A DNA stretch of 64,000 bases from assembly GCA_009746045.1 (NCBI GenBank), contig RPFO01000348.1:1882960-1946959 (forward strand), read 5' to 3'. The DNA is from Mesostigma viride (lineage: Eukaryota > Streptophyta > Mesostigmatophyceae > Mesostigmatales > Mesostigmataceae). Position numbers and translations under genes: made by a program. Positions 54,801 through 64,000 of this stretch are shown here, piece by piece (the stretch's first letter is position 1; each line of letters begins with the position of its first letter). The notes under the pieces were generated by a model. That model was not told where the DNA came from. It saw only the letters and a list, made by a program, of their open reading frames with translations, and did no database searches.

Positions 54801-57800
54801 GAGTGTCCACAGCTAGGATGCACAAATCCTGGCTATAATTGGAGCACACACTTAGAGCTGGGGTCAGTGCCCTGGCTCTTGCCCTGCAGCACCCGCGGTG
54901 ACACGGCCCCTCCAGCCACCCTCTAGCTCAAGTCAGTGCCGGGGTTGTTGAGGGTATGTGCAGGGAGTGCAGGCTTTTCTGTTGCCTGCATCTTCTCCTG
55001 CAGCTTGGTCAGCTGCGACAGGAGGGATTGGAGTTGGTCCGGTGTTAGCGTGACACCCTCGTCCCTCTGTGCAACAGCCAGCTCATTGAAGAGGCGCTCA
55101 TGGAGCACCTCTCCAGCTTGCATGGCAGCCAGCCTCTTTTCACCATCGCGGGCCGCCGTCTTTTTGCGGTCCCGCTCTTGTTGGGCAAGACGGCGTTCCT
55201 CAACAAGCTGGGCGGCGGCCTGCTCGACCACCTGATTGAGAGGAGTCATCTCAATCTCCCCATCTGAGACCCCTGTTGGGGAGAGGGTGACCTCGTCATC
55301 AGACAGTTGGATGCCGCAAATGACGGGTCATGGGACCTTCTTGGTCCACATATATGCTTCCCGTTTCAGCTTCCTCTCATCCCCCCCGCTTTCTGGGAGG
55401 ATGAGGGGACAAGCGACACCCCCGCTTGTTCTCCACCGCTCTTGGCTGTTCCACCCTCCTCTTGAGGAGGTTGGGACGTCGCCTTCGCGGGGAGGTCAAC
55501 GGAGCCTGTTTGAGGGCTGGGGGAACGCATATGGCTGACAGATTTCTGCGAACCAGCGCGACTAGAAGGACCAATTTTTTCACCCAGTTCGGCCAAGGAA
55601 TTTACCTGAATCTGCTGGGCTGCGAGCTGCCGCTCTTGAGCTGTCGCCTTGACGCTTTGCTGAGCTAGCTCGGTTGCTAACTGCCTAGCCCTTAGCTGCA
55701 CTTGTTCTGCCTGCGCCCTTTTAGCTTTCTTAAGTTTTTTTGTCGCAGCCTTTTCCGCCACGGTTGATACCGACGGCCAGCCATCATGATCTGTACGCTT
55801 CTTTTTAAACTTCAGTCCTATAACAACATTGTCTCCCATGATTGTGTCTATTTAAAGCGACTTTAATTCAAATTAATAATAAAGAACTCTAAATGCTCAA
55901 TGGACTGAGGCATGTGCTTATTACAATAAATCACAGGCCCCACACACAACGAGCACAAGGGCATTTAGCATTCTCGACAAGCAACGCCCTGCCCGGCAGC
56001 CACATCTGGAGCAGCCGACATTGGTCGTTGAGCTCTGTGGTGCAGCCTGAGTGGCGCGACGCCACTGCTAGACTCTCAGGACCCTCGTCCGACATTCGAC
56101 ACCTCAATGCCAGTCCCCGAGTGGGTTGCTGGCGACGCCGTACTGCCAATCCAATGTGGGTATTGGCGTCCGTCACCAGGACTCGTCTGGACTTGCCTAT
56201 CTTATAGTCTAACATGCTGAATCACATATAGCCGGGACTTCGGACCGGTCCTATACCGCAGGTGCGAAACCCCAGCAGTGTTTTTGCTCACGGACCGCGC
56301 GCGGTCATGTGTGACCGCTGACCGCCGGATTTAGGAGCCCGCGGTCACACATGACCGCCGGATTTTGGTGGCTGCGATCACACATGACCGCGGGATTTTG
56401 GTGACCGCGGTCACAGGCAGGCTGCGGTCACAGGTCTAGTCTTGGGACCGTAGGTCTCGCAGCAGGCAGTGGGTCCATCGGCTGGTCAGCGGTCTGTCAG
56501 GTAAGTTCGAGCTGTACAGGCTTCGTCAGAATCAGAGTTTAGAATCGTTTACTCAACAAGGTATTTAGTTACCACTAAAAAGACGTTAGTTAGAAATTCG
56601 GCTCTCGTATATTTTCAGTTCTGAAGAAGACAACAACGACGTTCCTACCTTGACTTGAGTTGACCTTGCGCGTAATACCTGATTTAATGAATTCCCTGCC
56701 TTCTTGACAATGCGTGAAGTCATTGATGGCTGACGACGTCGAAAACACTATGTTCGTTCTCTAGACTGGCGGGGGATCCGCAGCGTGATAATGGCTATGA
56801 AAAACGGAACAAAGTAACAAGCTTTTAGCTTTATGTCTAGGTAGCGCCATGCTATAATGGGTGGGGACTGAGCTTGCCCTACATAGCGTTAAATACGAAC
56901 ATGTCGAGTAACGACAAATCGAACATGGCCAGCAAGACTTAAAAAAAACGTCTAGTTTAGGAGTGGCCTCGGCCTCAGGCAGAGCTAAGGGCGTAGGTTT
57001 ATTATCGTGGCTCGTTCCACGAAAGTCATCAAACACAGCTGGCCGCAGCCCTCCTGACAACTCCATGCCCGAAGCAAGGCTTGATTCGGCGCCATCGTCA
57101 GGCAACTTGCAACCGCTTGGGAATGTGAATAATGTCGGAGCTAGTCACCGTTTGGAATCTAACCAGACAAACAGGGGGAAAAGGTCTGGGGCGAGTGGAA
57201 ATGACTCCTCTTCTGAGGCTGCTCAGTCTCAATCACGTTCTCCTTCCGAACGATGACCCGAGATCTAGGCGAGGAAAGCGTCGCCATAGATTCTTCTGAT
57301 TCTTCATGTATGCTAATGTTTTATGTAGCATTTTCAGTCAAGCAGGTAGGATTGAGTTTTTAAACCTCCGGAGTCGTTGGACCATGCCCCATGGCCCATG
57401 TGGCCAAGTCACAACTCAAAGGTGTAATCATTGATGTGTATTGAGTATTATGAATGCCGCCATTAGGATCAGCAAGTTTGTGTTTGTGCCCAAGGCTTAA
57501 GGCCCAAGGGTGAAGGGTAATCTAATTTTATTGATGCAAGAATTCCACATAAGAACAAACCACTAAGTTCTTATGTAAGTAGACTAAGGCAAAAGTCCCT
57601 ATAACCCCCCTTGGGCCCCCCACAAGCCTAGCTAGGCTGAGGCATTCAAGCGTATAACACATCACACACAGTGCTCGCAAGCTATGCAAGGTCATGCGCG
57701 ACCGTGGGATTTTGGTGGCCGAGGGCACCGCGACCGCAGCCCAAAAACCCTTAGCAAAAACACTGAACCCCAGATAGCGCATTGCTATCTGGTACTTAGC

Positions 57801-60157
57801 CTATGTCCACGACTAGAGGCTAACTTCCATCGTGGTCTGATATGAGTTTTCCTATACAAATGTATTCTTCATGATGTTGCCAAGTGACACGGAAAGAAAA
57901 AAAAAAGAAAAAGACTAAAACCTGGAGGTGCAGCACTGATGCAAAAAAATAATTAAAGATTAAAACTCGAGTTAGCCTCTAGTCGTGGACATAGGCTAAG
58001 TACCATATAGCAATGCGCTATATGGGGTTTCGCACATATAGGACCGGTCCGAACCCGGCTATATGTGATTCGGCAGGTTAGACTATCAAATACCCGAGTC
58101 CACACGAGTCCTGGTGACGGACGCCAGTACCCACATTGGATTGGCAGTACGGCGTCGCCAGTACCCAGTCGGGACTAGCATGGAGGTGTCGGATGTTGGA
58201 CGAGGGTCCTGAGAGTCTAGTAGTGGCGTCGCGCCGCTCAGGCTGCACCACAGAGCTCAACGACCAATGTCGGCTGCTCCAGACGTGGCAGCCGGGCAGG
58301 GCGTTGCTTGTCGAGAATGCTAAATGCCCTTGTGCTCGTGTGCGGGGCTTGTGATTTATTGTAATAAGCACATGCGTCAGTCCATTGAGCATTCAGAGTT
58401 CTTTCTTATTTACTACTCACACTCCTCCCTGCGTTTGATGATCTCCACCGTCTGTTTACACGACCTGCGCATGCACCGCGAGGTGGCGAGGGAGAATGCA
58501 CACAGACAGACACATGGTTGAGCAAGGAAGGCTGTTCAGACCGCGCACTCGTCCACTCCATCATGTGGCAATCACACAAAGGCACCCCATGAATCGAAAG
58601 CTATCGAGCAAGGTAGGGTGACCGGTGATGTATGGATGTATGGTAAAAAACGCTCCCCCTTGGCTGATTACTACAACATTTCCATGGCTGATTACTACAG
58701 CATTCCCATGAGCCCTGGGTACCCAGCACTCAGAGGTGTGACTCTGTGTAGAGGAGGGCACGAGAGAACGAATACGTGCCTGGGGATAGCAACCCAACTT
58801 GCCAGACATTGTGAGTTACGATGATGCACACGTTGCGCGGGGATAATAAGCAACACGCTAGCGCAACACATAACGCCCACATTTTGCGCACGAGTAGTGC
58901 ACATAGATCAAGGCCCAAACCCAGAGGGTGTAGCCAGATGCACTCCATGCGATAGAGGGAAGAGCTCTGACAGATGGCCTACCATATCAAACAATATTCC
59001 TCCAGCTTGCGCCTCCATAAATATTGGCCAACATGGTGATGCACACATACCTCACCTTCCCCAGATACATAATCTACCAACACGTAGATCCCGGCAAATA
59101 TTCCTATAGCTGATTTTTCCAACCATGGAAACTCTCCGCATGGATGGACGCCCACAAATCGCCCTGCGTGCGGCTCACCTCTGGACGTAGTACTTGTCGC
59201 CCAGGTACACCTGCAGGCACCTCACAAATAGGGCATGCAAATAGGGCACGCAAATAGGGCACAAAAGCGGAGAGTTCAGCTGCTTGAGTACATCACATTA
59301 GCAGCCCTGCCCCGGTACCCTGAACCTACCCTCCAAGCCAAAATGGTGCGACTCCCATGCATAGTGGTGGCATGCCGCGGCTGCCATCAGAAACAGTGCC
59401 CACCGTCATAACCCAGTGGGGGCATGAGCACTTACCAACATGCTTAGCTAGAAAGCGCATACGGCAACTCATGCCCTCAAGGCATCTCACATCTTACTGA
59501 TGGTCCATCATTACGACGTGTATGAAGAAACGGCAAGCGGAGTGTCTGTAAGCGGGTCTGTGTAGAAGTGGGTCACAACAAATTCACATCGGGGGAGGTG
59601 GATCCAACCAGATGCCTAAACCCTTCATACGTGAGGCTATGACACTTTAACAACTATCGAAATCTAATTTTTAAAAGCAACGATTGGGATTTTTTTTTTT
59701 TTGAAAGCTACTTCTCTCAAAGGATAAGTTGCAGTTTATGCCCTGCCATATCCTGCCTGATCTCCGCATCCCGTGGCAACAACGAAGCGGTGAGTAAACA
59801 ATGCATGGGAACAGAAACAGACTACTGCGATGGAGTGCTGGAGCTAGCCGGTGCTGCGCCACGGGCTCATTTAAGGCCATGATGGCGCCTTTTATGAAGA
59901 AAAATGGAGAGGCACTAGAGAGAGTGAGGTTGTTGTTAGATATATGTGGCCATTCAACCACATCAGCAATACTAATCATTTTAGCTCAACCAACATGAGG
60001 TTCGTTTTTTCATGTCATGATACTGGTGAGACATGACAGTTTGTTAATGATGACAAGACTTATCAGTAAAGATACCGGATTAGGGCACAGAACGCACCAT
60101 GAGCTCGTTCGAGTGGACCAATCGGCCGGGGAAGAAGGCGTGCCGGCCAAAGGGCAC
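48805..60157 (-). CDS. URI1: URI1-like unconventional prefoldin RPB5 interactor (5' end missing)
   Basis: Eight minus-strand exons: 60157-60098, 59210-59179, 58464-58421, 53193-53087, 52672-52600, 51722-51279, 50666-50445 and 48906-48805 (TGA). Known family role: an alpha-type prefoldin subunit that works with RPB5 and the R2TP/prefoldin-like complex in RNA polymerase assembly. Seen here: VPFGRHAFFPGRLVHSNELM, then VYLGDKYYVQ-R, SCKQTVEIIKRREE, LEKSIDATKKRIQ (prefoldin coiled coil), GFEPVEIMEEYDSEDE, an RPB5-binding-like helix (EEEDAYRKMMARLEDLE), acidic Ser/Asp/Glu tracts, KSPADI (human URI1 has TPADI) and the end RPKSLFKTMRQQNN. All phases agree except in exon 51722-51279, where an 11-G run (51695-51705) should be 10. 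The N-terminal exon or exons lie beyond 63450 or outside the window. Visible part about 360 aa. Confidence 0.87.
51380..51600 (-). other. Acidic/serine tract coding region in URI1-like gene
   Basis: On the plus strand this is a CTT/CCT-rich pyrimidine tract; on the coding strand it gives alternating Glu/Asp and Ser runs. Human URI1 has an Asp-rich tract in the same relative place, between the RPB5-binding part and the PADI motif. Confidence 0.65.
54120..54616 (+). CDS. Gag-like coiled-coil protein, left arm
   Basis: 165-aa frame, MGDNVVIGLKFKKKRTDHDG..., rich in Lys, Ala and Gln with a long predicted coiled coil and a Ser/Pro-rich tail. A donor (ACG-GTAAGC at 54598-54603) and an acceptor (CCCCAATAG near 54700) suggest that it is spliced to a second exon (DGEIEMTPLNQ), of which only the start remains before the arm ends. 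Gag-like character is inferred from composition and position after the LTR-like region; no zinc knuckle is present. Confidence 0.4.
54923..55839 (-). pseudogene. Gag-like coiled-coil protein, right arm, with second exon
   Basis: The minus-strand copy of the same gene. The first part (55839-55366) starts MGDNVVIGLKFKKKRTDHDG and changes frame near 55410; its donor has mutated from GTAAGC to GGAAGC. The second exon (about 55262-54923) reads TPLNQVVEQAAAQLVEERRL, then a basic and a helical segment ending NNPGTDLS. It gives the complete downstream sequence that the left arm lacks. Confidence 0.45.
56276..57765. mobile_element. hAT-type DNA transposon, 1,490 bp, 8-bp target duplication
   Basis: Ends are inverted repeats CAGTGTTTTTGCT (left) and its complement (right). 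Both sides carry the same 8 bp, AACCCCAG (56268-56275 and 57766-57773), and the LTR-like sequence of the host element resumes across the gap. CAGTG termini and 8-bp duplications define hAT elements. Near the ends are clustered palindromic words such as GCGGTCACACATGACCGC. Internal frames are short (for example 56963-57256), with no recognisable transposase, so it is non-autonomous. Confidence 0.85.
57968..58412 (+). mobile_element. Solo LTR-like copy
   Basis: A third copy of the LTR-like region, from AGCCTCTAGTCGTGGACA to the GAGTTCTTT where the coding arms continue but this one stops. Its end defines the length of the terminal region, about 445 bp. It ends only about 10 bp from the donor of the 44-bp URI1 exon at 58421. 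Confidence 0.65.
59211..60097. other. Intron of the URI1-like gene
   Basis: Between the 60-bp and 32-bp exons. It holds two or three copies of GGGCATGCAAATA near 59230-59260 and a poly-T/A run at 59690-59701, and no other gene. Confidence 0.5.
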
Positions 60158-60182
60158 CTGGCAAAGCACAAAATTCAACGAC

Positions 60183-63100
60183 GAGGAGAGACAATGGTGG
60201 CAATATCAGGGATTAGAGGAGAGACATTGGTGGCAATATCAGGGATTAGAGGAGAGACAATGGTGGCAATATCAGGGATTAGAGGAGAGACGTTGGTGGC
60301 AATATCAGGGATTAGAGGAGAGACGTTGGTGGCAATATCAGGGATTAGAGGAGAGACGTTGGTGGCAATATCAGGGATTAGAGGAGAGACAATGGTGGCA
60401 ATATCAGGGATTAGAGGAGAGACAATGGTGGCAATATCAGGGATTAGAGGAGAGACAATGGTGGCAATATCAGGGATTAGAGGAGAGACGTTGGTGGCAA
60501 TATCAGGGATTAGAGGAGAGACGTTGGTGGCAATATCAGGGATTAGAGGAGAGACGTTGGTGGCAATATCAGGGATTAGAGGAGAGACGTTGGTGGCAAT
60601 ATCAGGGATTAGAGGAGAGACGTTGGTGGCAATATCAGGGATTAGAGGAGAGACATGGGTGGCAATATCAGGGATTAGAGGAGAGACGTTGGTGGCAATA
60701 TCAGGGATTAGAGGAGAGACGTTGGTGGCAATATCAGGGATTAGAGGAGAGACGTTGGTGGCAATATCAGGGATTAGAGGAGAGACATGGGTGGCAATAT
60801 CAGGGATTAGAGGAGAGACATGGGTGGCAATATCAGGGATTAGAGGAGAGACGTTGGTGGCAATATCAGGGATTAGAGGAGAGACATGGGTGGCAATATC
60901 AGGGATTAGAGGAGAGACATGGGTGGCAATATCAGGGATTAGAGGAGAGACGTTGGTGGCAATATCAGGGATTAGAGGAGAGACAATGGTGGCAATATCA
61001 GGGATTAGAGGAGAGACGTTGGTGGCAATATCAGGGATTAGAGGAGAGACGTTGGTGGCAATATCAGGGATTAGAGGAGAGACGTTGGTGGCAATATCAG
61101 GGATTAGAGGAGAGACAATGGTGGCAATATCAGGGATTAGAGGAGAGACAATGGTGGCAATATCAGGGATTAGAGGAGAGACAATGGTGGCAATATCAGG
61201 GATTAGAGGAGAGACGTTGGTGGCAATATCAGGGATTAGAGGAGAGACGTTGGTGGCAATATCAGGGATTAGAGGAGAGACGTTGGTGGCAATATCAGGG
61301 ATTAGAGGAGAGACGTTGGTGGCAATATCAGGGATTAGAGGAGAGACGTTGGTGGCAATATCAGGGATTAGAGGAGAGACGTTGGTGGCAATATCAGGGA
61401 TTAGAGGAGAGACGTTGGTGGCAATATCAGGGATTAGAGGAGAGACGTTGGTGGCAATATCAGGGATTAGAGGAGAGACGTTGGTGGCAATATCAGGGAT
61501 TAGAGGAGAGACGTGGGTGGCAATATCAGGGATTAGAGGAGAGACGTTGGTGGCAATATCAGGGATTAGAGGAGAGACGTTGGTGGCAATATCAGGGATT
61601 AGAGGAGAGACGTTGGTGGCAATATCAGGGATTAGAGGAGAGACATTGGTGGCAATATCAGGGATTAGAGGAGAGACGTTGGTGGCAATATCAGGGATTA
61701 GAGGAGAGACGTTGGTGGCAATATCAGGGATTAGAGGAGAGACATGGGTGGCAATATCAGGGATTAGAGGAGAGACATGGGTGGCAATATCAGGGATTAG
61801 AGGAGAGACGTTGGTGGCAATATCAGGGATTAGAGGAGAGACATTGGTGGCAATATCAGGGATTAGAGGAGAGACGTTGGTGGCAATATCAGGGATTAGA
61901 GGAGAGACATTGGTGCCAATATCAGGGATTAGAGGAGAGACGTTGGTGGCAATATCAGGGATTAGAGGAGAGACATGGGTGGCAATATCAGGGATTAGAG
62001 GAGAGACATTGGTGCCAATATCAGGGATTAGAGGAGAGACGTTGGTGGCAATATCAGGGATTAGAGGAGAGACGTTGGTGGCAATATCAGGGATTAGAGG
62101 AGAGACGTTGGTGGCAATATCAGGGATTAGAGGAGAGACGTTGGTGGCAATATCAGGGATTAGAGGAGAGACGTTGGTGGCAATATCAGGGATTAGAGGA
62201 GAGACGTTGGTGGCAATATCAGGGATTAGAGGAGAGACGTTGGTGGCAATATCAGGGATTAGAGGAGAGACATGGGTGGCAATATCAGGGATTAGAGGAG
62301 AGACGTTGGTGGCAATATCAGGGATTAGAGGAGAGACATGGGTGGCAATATCAGGGATTAGAGGAGAGACGTTGGTGGCAATATCAGGGATTAGAGGAGA
62401 GACGTTGGTGGCAATATCAGGGATTAGAGGAGACACATGGGTGGCAATATCAGGGATTAGAGGAGAGACGTTGGTGGCAATATCAGGGATTAGAGGAGAG
62501 ACATGGGTGGCAATATCAGGGATTAGAGGAGAGACGTTGGTGGCAATATCAGGGATTAGAGGAGAGACAATGGTGGCAATATCAGGGATTAGAGGAGACA
62601 CATGGGTGGCAATATCAGGGATTAGAGGAGAGACGTTGGTGGCAATATCAGGGATTAGAGGAGAGACAATGGTGGCAATATCAGGGATTAGAGGAGACAC
62701 ATGGGTGGCAATATCAGGGATTAGAGGAGAGACGTTGGTGGCAATATCAGGGATTAGAGGAGAGACATGGGTGGCAATATCAGGGATTAGAGGAGAGACG
62801 TTGGTGGCAATATCAGGGATTAGAGGAGAGACAATGGTGGCAATATCAGGGATTAGAGGAGAGACATGGGTGGCAATATCAGGGATTAGAGGAGAGACGT
62901 TGTTGGCAATATCAGGGATTAGAGGAGAGACGTTGGTGGCAATATCAGGGATTAGAGGAGACACATGGGTGGCAATATCAGGGATTAGAGGAGAGACGTT
63001 GGTGGCAATATCAGGGATTAGAGGAGAGACAATGGTGGCAATATCAGGGATTAGAGGAGACACATGGGTGGCAATATCAGGGATTAGAGGAGAGACGTTG

Positions 63101-63449
63101 GTGGCAATATCAGGGATTAGAGGAGAGACGTGGGTGGCAATATCAGGGATTAGAGGAGAGACAATGGTGGCAATATCAGGGATTAGAGGAGAGACATGGG
63201 TGGCAATATCAGGGATTAGAGGAGAGACGTTGGTGGCAATATCAGGGATTAGAGGAGAGACGTTGGTGGCAATATCAGGGATTAGAGGAGAGACGTTGGT
63301 GGCAATATCAGGGATTAGAGGAGAGACGTTGGTGGCAATATCAGGGATTAGAGGAGAGACGTTGGTGCCAATATCAGGGATTAGAGGAGAGACGTTGGTG
63401 GCAATATCAGGGATTAGAGGAGAGACGTTGGTGGCAATATCAGGGATTA
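60183..63449 (+). repeat. 33-bp minisatellite, ~99 copies
   Basis: Unit GAGAGACGTTGGTGGCAATA followed by TCAGGGATTAGAG. Variation is confined almost entirely to the bases after GAGAC (CGTTGG, CATTGG, CAATGG, CATGGG, CGTGGG) and a rare GAGACAC. Because 33 is divisible by three, frames on both strands run through the whole array (GETLVAISGIR on one); these are by-products. On the URI1 coding strand the array lies in an intron and stops about 25 bp before the acceptor of the 60-bp exon. Confidence 0.95.
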
Positions 63450-64000
63450 TAAAGCACTACAAGAAATATAACTCCAGCATATTAACGAATATAGAGTAAT
63501 ATAACAGCATATAACAGCATATTGCAACATATAACAGCATATTAACGAATATGGAGTAAAGAATACATAGTAGCAGAGATAAATGAGAAAGCTGCAAAAG
63601 TGGGGTGTGGGGAGGGGGAGGGGGGAGAAGGGAGTACAGGATGCCCAAGTCCCAACCACACTGTTTGACATGTACTGTTATAACCACTGCCATCCACATA
63701 GGAAAAGAACCACGCTGACCTTAGCAAACCATGGAATGATAAACATAGCAAATCGAATGCATGGTGATCAACGACACCCTTATTTTATCTGCACGTGAAA
63801 CGTCATCCTTATGCTGCTAGCTATGTAGATAGTAGTAGGTGGTATAGCCGTGCCTGCTGGTGGACTTTGTGCCGTGTGACTTATTCCCATGCCCACGGTG
63901 TCGCCATGTGTCAACCAACCACGGCCTTCCACCGACGGATCACGATGCATGCATGCAGGGGGCGAAGGCAGGCTGCATGAGAGCCTGTACGAGTGCAACC
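63450..64000. other. No supported gene; possible URI1 intron
   Basis: A few TAACAGCATATAACAGCATA words at 63500-63545, a G-rich stretch at 63600-63635, and no coding frame that I can defend. If the URI1-like gene continues, its first exon is further right. Confidence 0.35.

Larger units (their letters stand above)
53641..57826. mobile_element. Inverted pair of retroelement-like 5' halves in a URI1 intron
   Basis: The left arm (53641-54740, plus) and right arm (57826 down to about 55240, minus, interrupted by the hAT element) are near-identical. Each has a ~450-bp LTR-like region beginning AGCCTCTAGTCGTGGACA, a conserved leader, an ATG and the same Gag-like frame. The arms point inward, and only the right one continues into a second exon. 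The structure resembles an inverted duplication of an LTR or DIRS-type element; neither reverse transcriptase nor recombinase is present. Confidence 0.65.

Noticed and set aside
60183-63449. Regular repeats resembling a CRISPR array
   Set aside because: The 33-bp units are contiguous with no unique spacers, and the genome is eukaryotic.
60017-63499. Frames of about 1,000 aa with GETLVAISGIR or similar repeats on both strands
   Set aside because: The 33-bp unit is divisible by three and lacks stops in several frames, so long frames on both strands are automatic. The array lies in a URI1 intron.

Overview
This is nuclear DNA from a eukaryote. Protein-coding sequence is split into small GC-rich exons joined by GT-AG introns, and the spaces between are filled with microsatellites, minisatellites and decayed transposons. 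One gene is a URI-type prefoldin (RPB5 interactor), which points to a eukaryote. The GC-rich exons and the LINE and DNA-transposon remnants would fit an alga or an early plant lineage, but the sequence does not let me name the taxon. No rRNA, tRNA or CRISPR locus was found.

Region 1 (1-10.9 kb) is a gene island, all on the + strand. It holds a small charged protein, a MYND zinc-finger protein, another small ORF, two related proteins sharing a C-x4-C...C-x2-H motif, and one very large low-complexity gene (3755-10844, about 1,950 codons). A short motif (TTGCGAC..GGCGTTTC) recurs 12 times, only in introns or upstream leaders. Several reading frames are broken by single-base gaps, nearly all in homopolymers.

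Region 2 (11-29 kb) is repeat territory. An uncharacterised minus-strand ORF abuts an 11.35 kb segment bounded by perfect 56-bp inverted repeats starting CACTA. Inside and beyond it lie long simple repeats, a fold-back element, copies of an ORF1-only LINE-like family with (TTAA)n tails, and a reverse-transcriptase remnant.

Region 3 (29.7-43.8 kb) holds two divergent genes about 505 bp apart. The minus-strand gene has three exons and encodes a 167-aa CxxC protein. The plus-strand gene is a complete ten-exon ribokinase (PfkB family, 324 aa) in which 975 coding bases are spread over 11.2 kb. Most of its longer introns carry their own satellite, including a 1.3 kb pure-pyrimidine tract and an 865-bp CAT/CAC tract.

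Region 4 (43.8-64 kb) contains LINE remnants, a palindromic MITE flanked by TTAA, and a minus-strand URI1-like gene. I could join eight URI exons (60157 down to 48805) with every splice phase agreeing, apart from one 11-G homopolymer. Its first exon or exons lie outside the window, or were not found. One URI intron holds a 4.2 kb inverted retroelement pair that was itself hit by a hAT element with a perfect 8-bp target duplication. The intron before the first visible exon holds a 99-copy 33-bp minisatellite ending about 25 bp from the splice acceptor.
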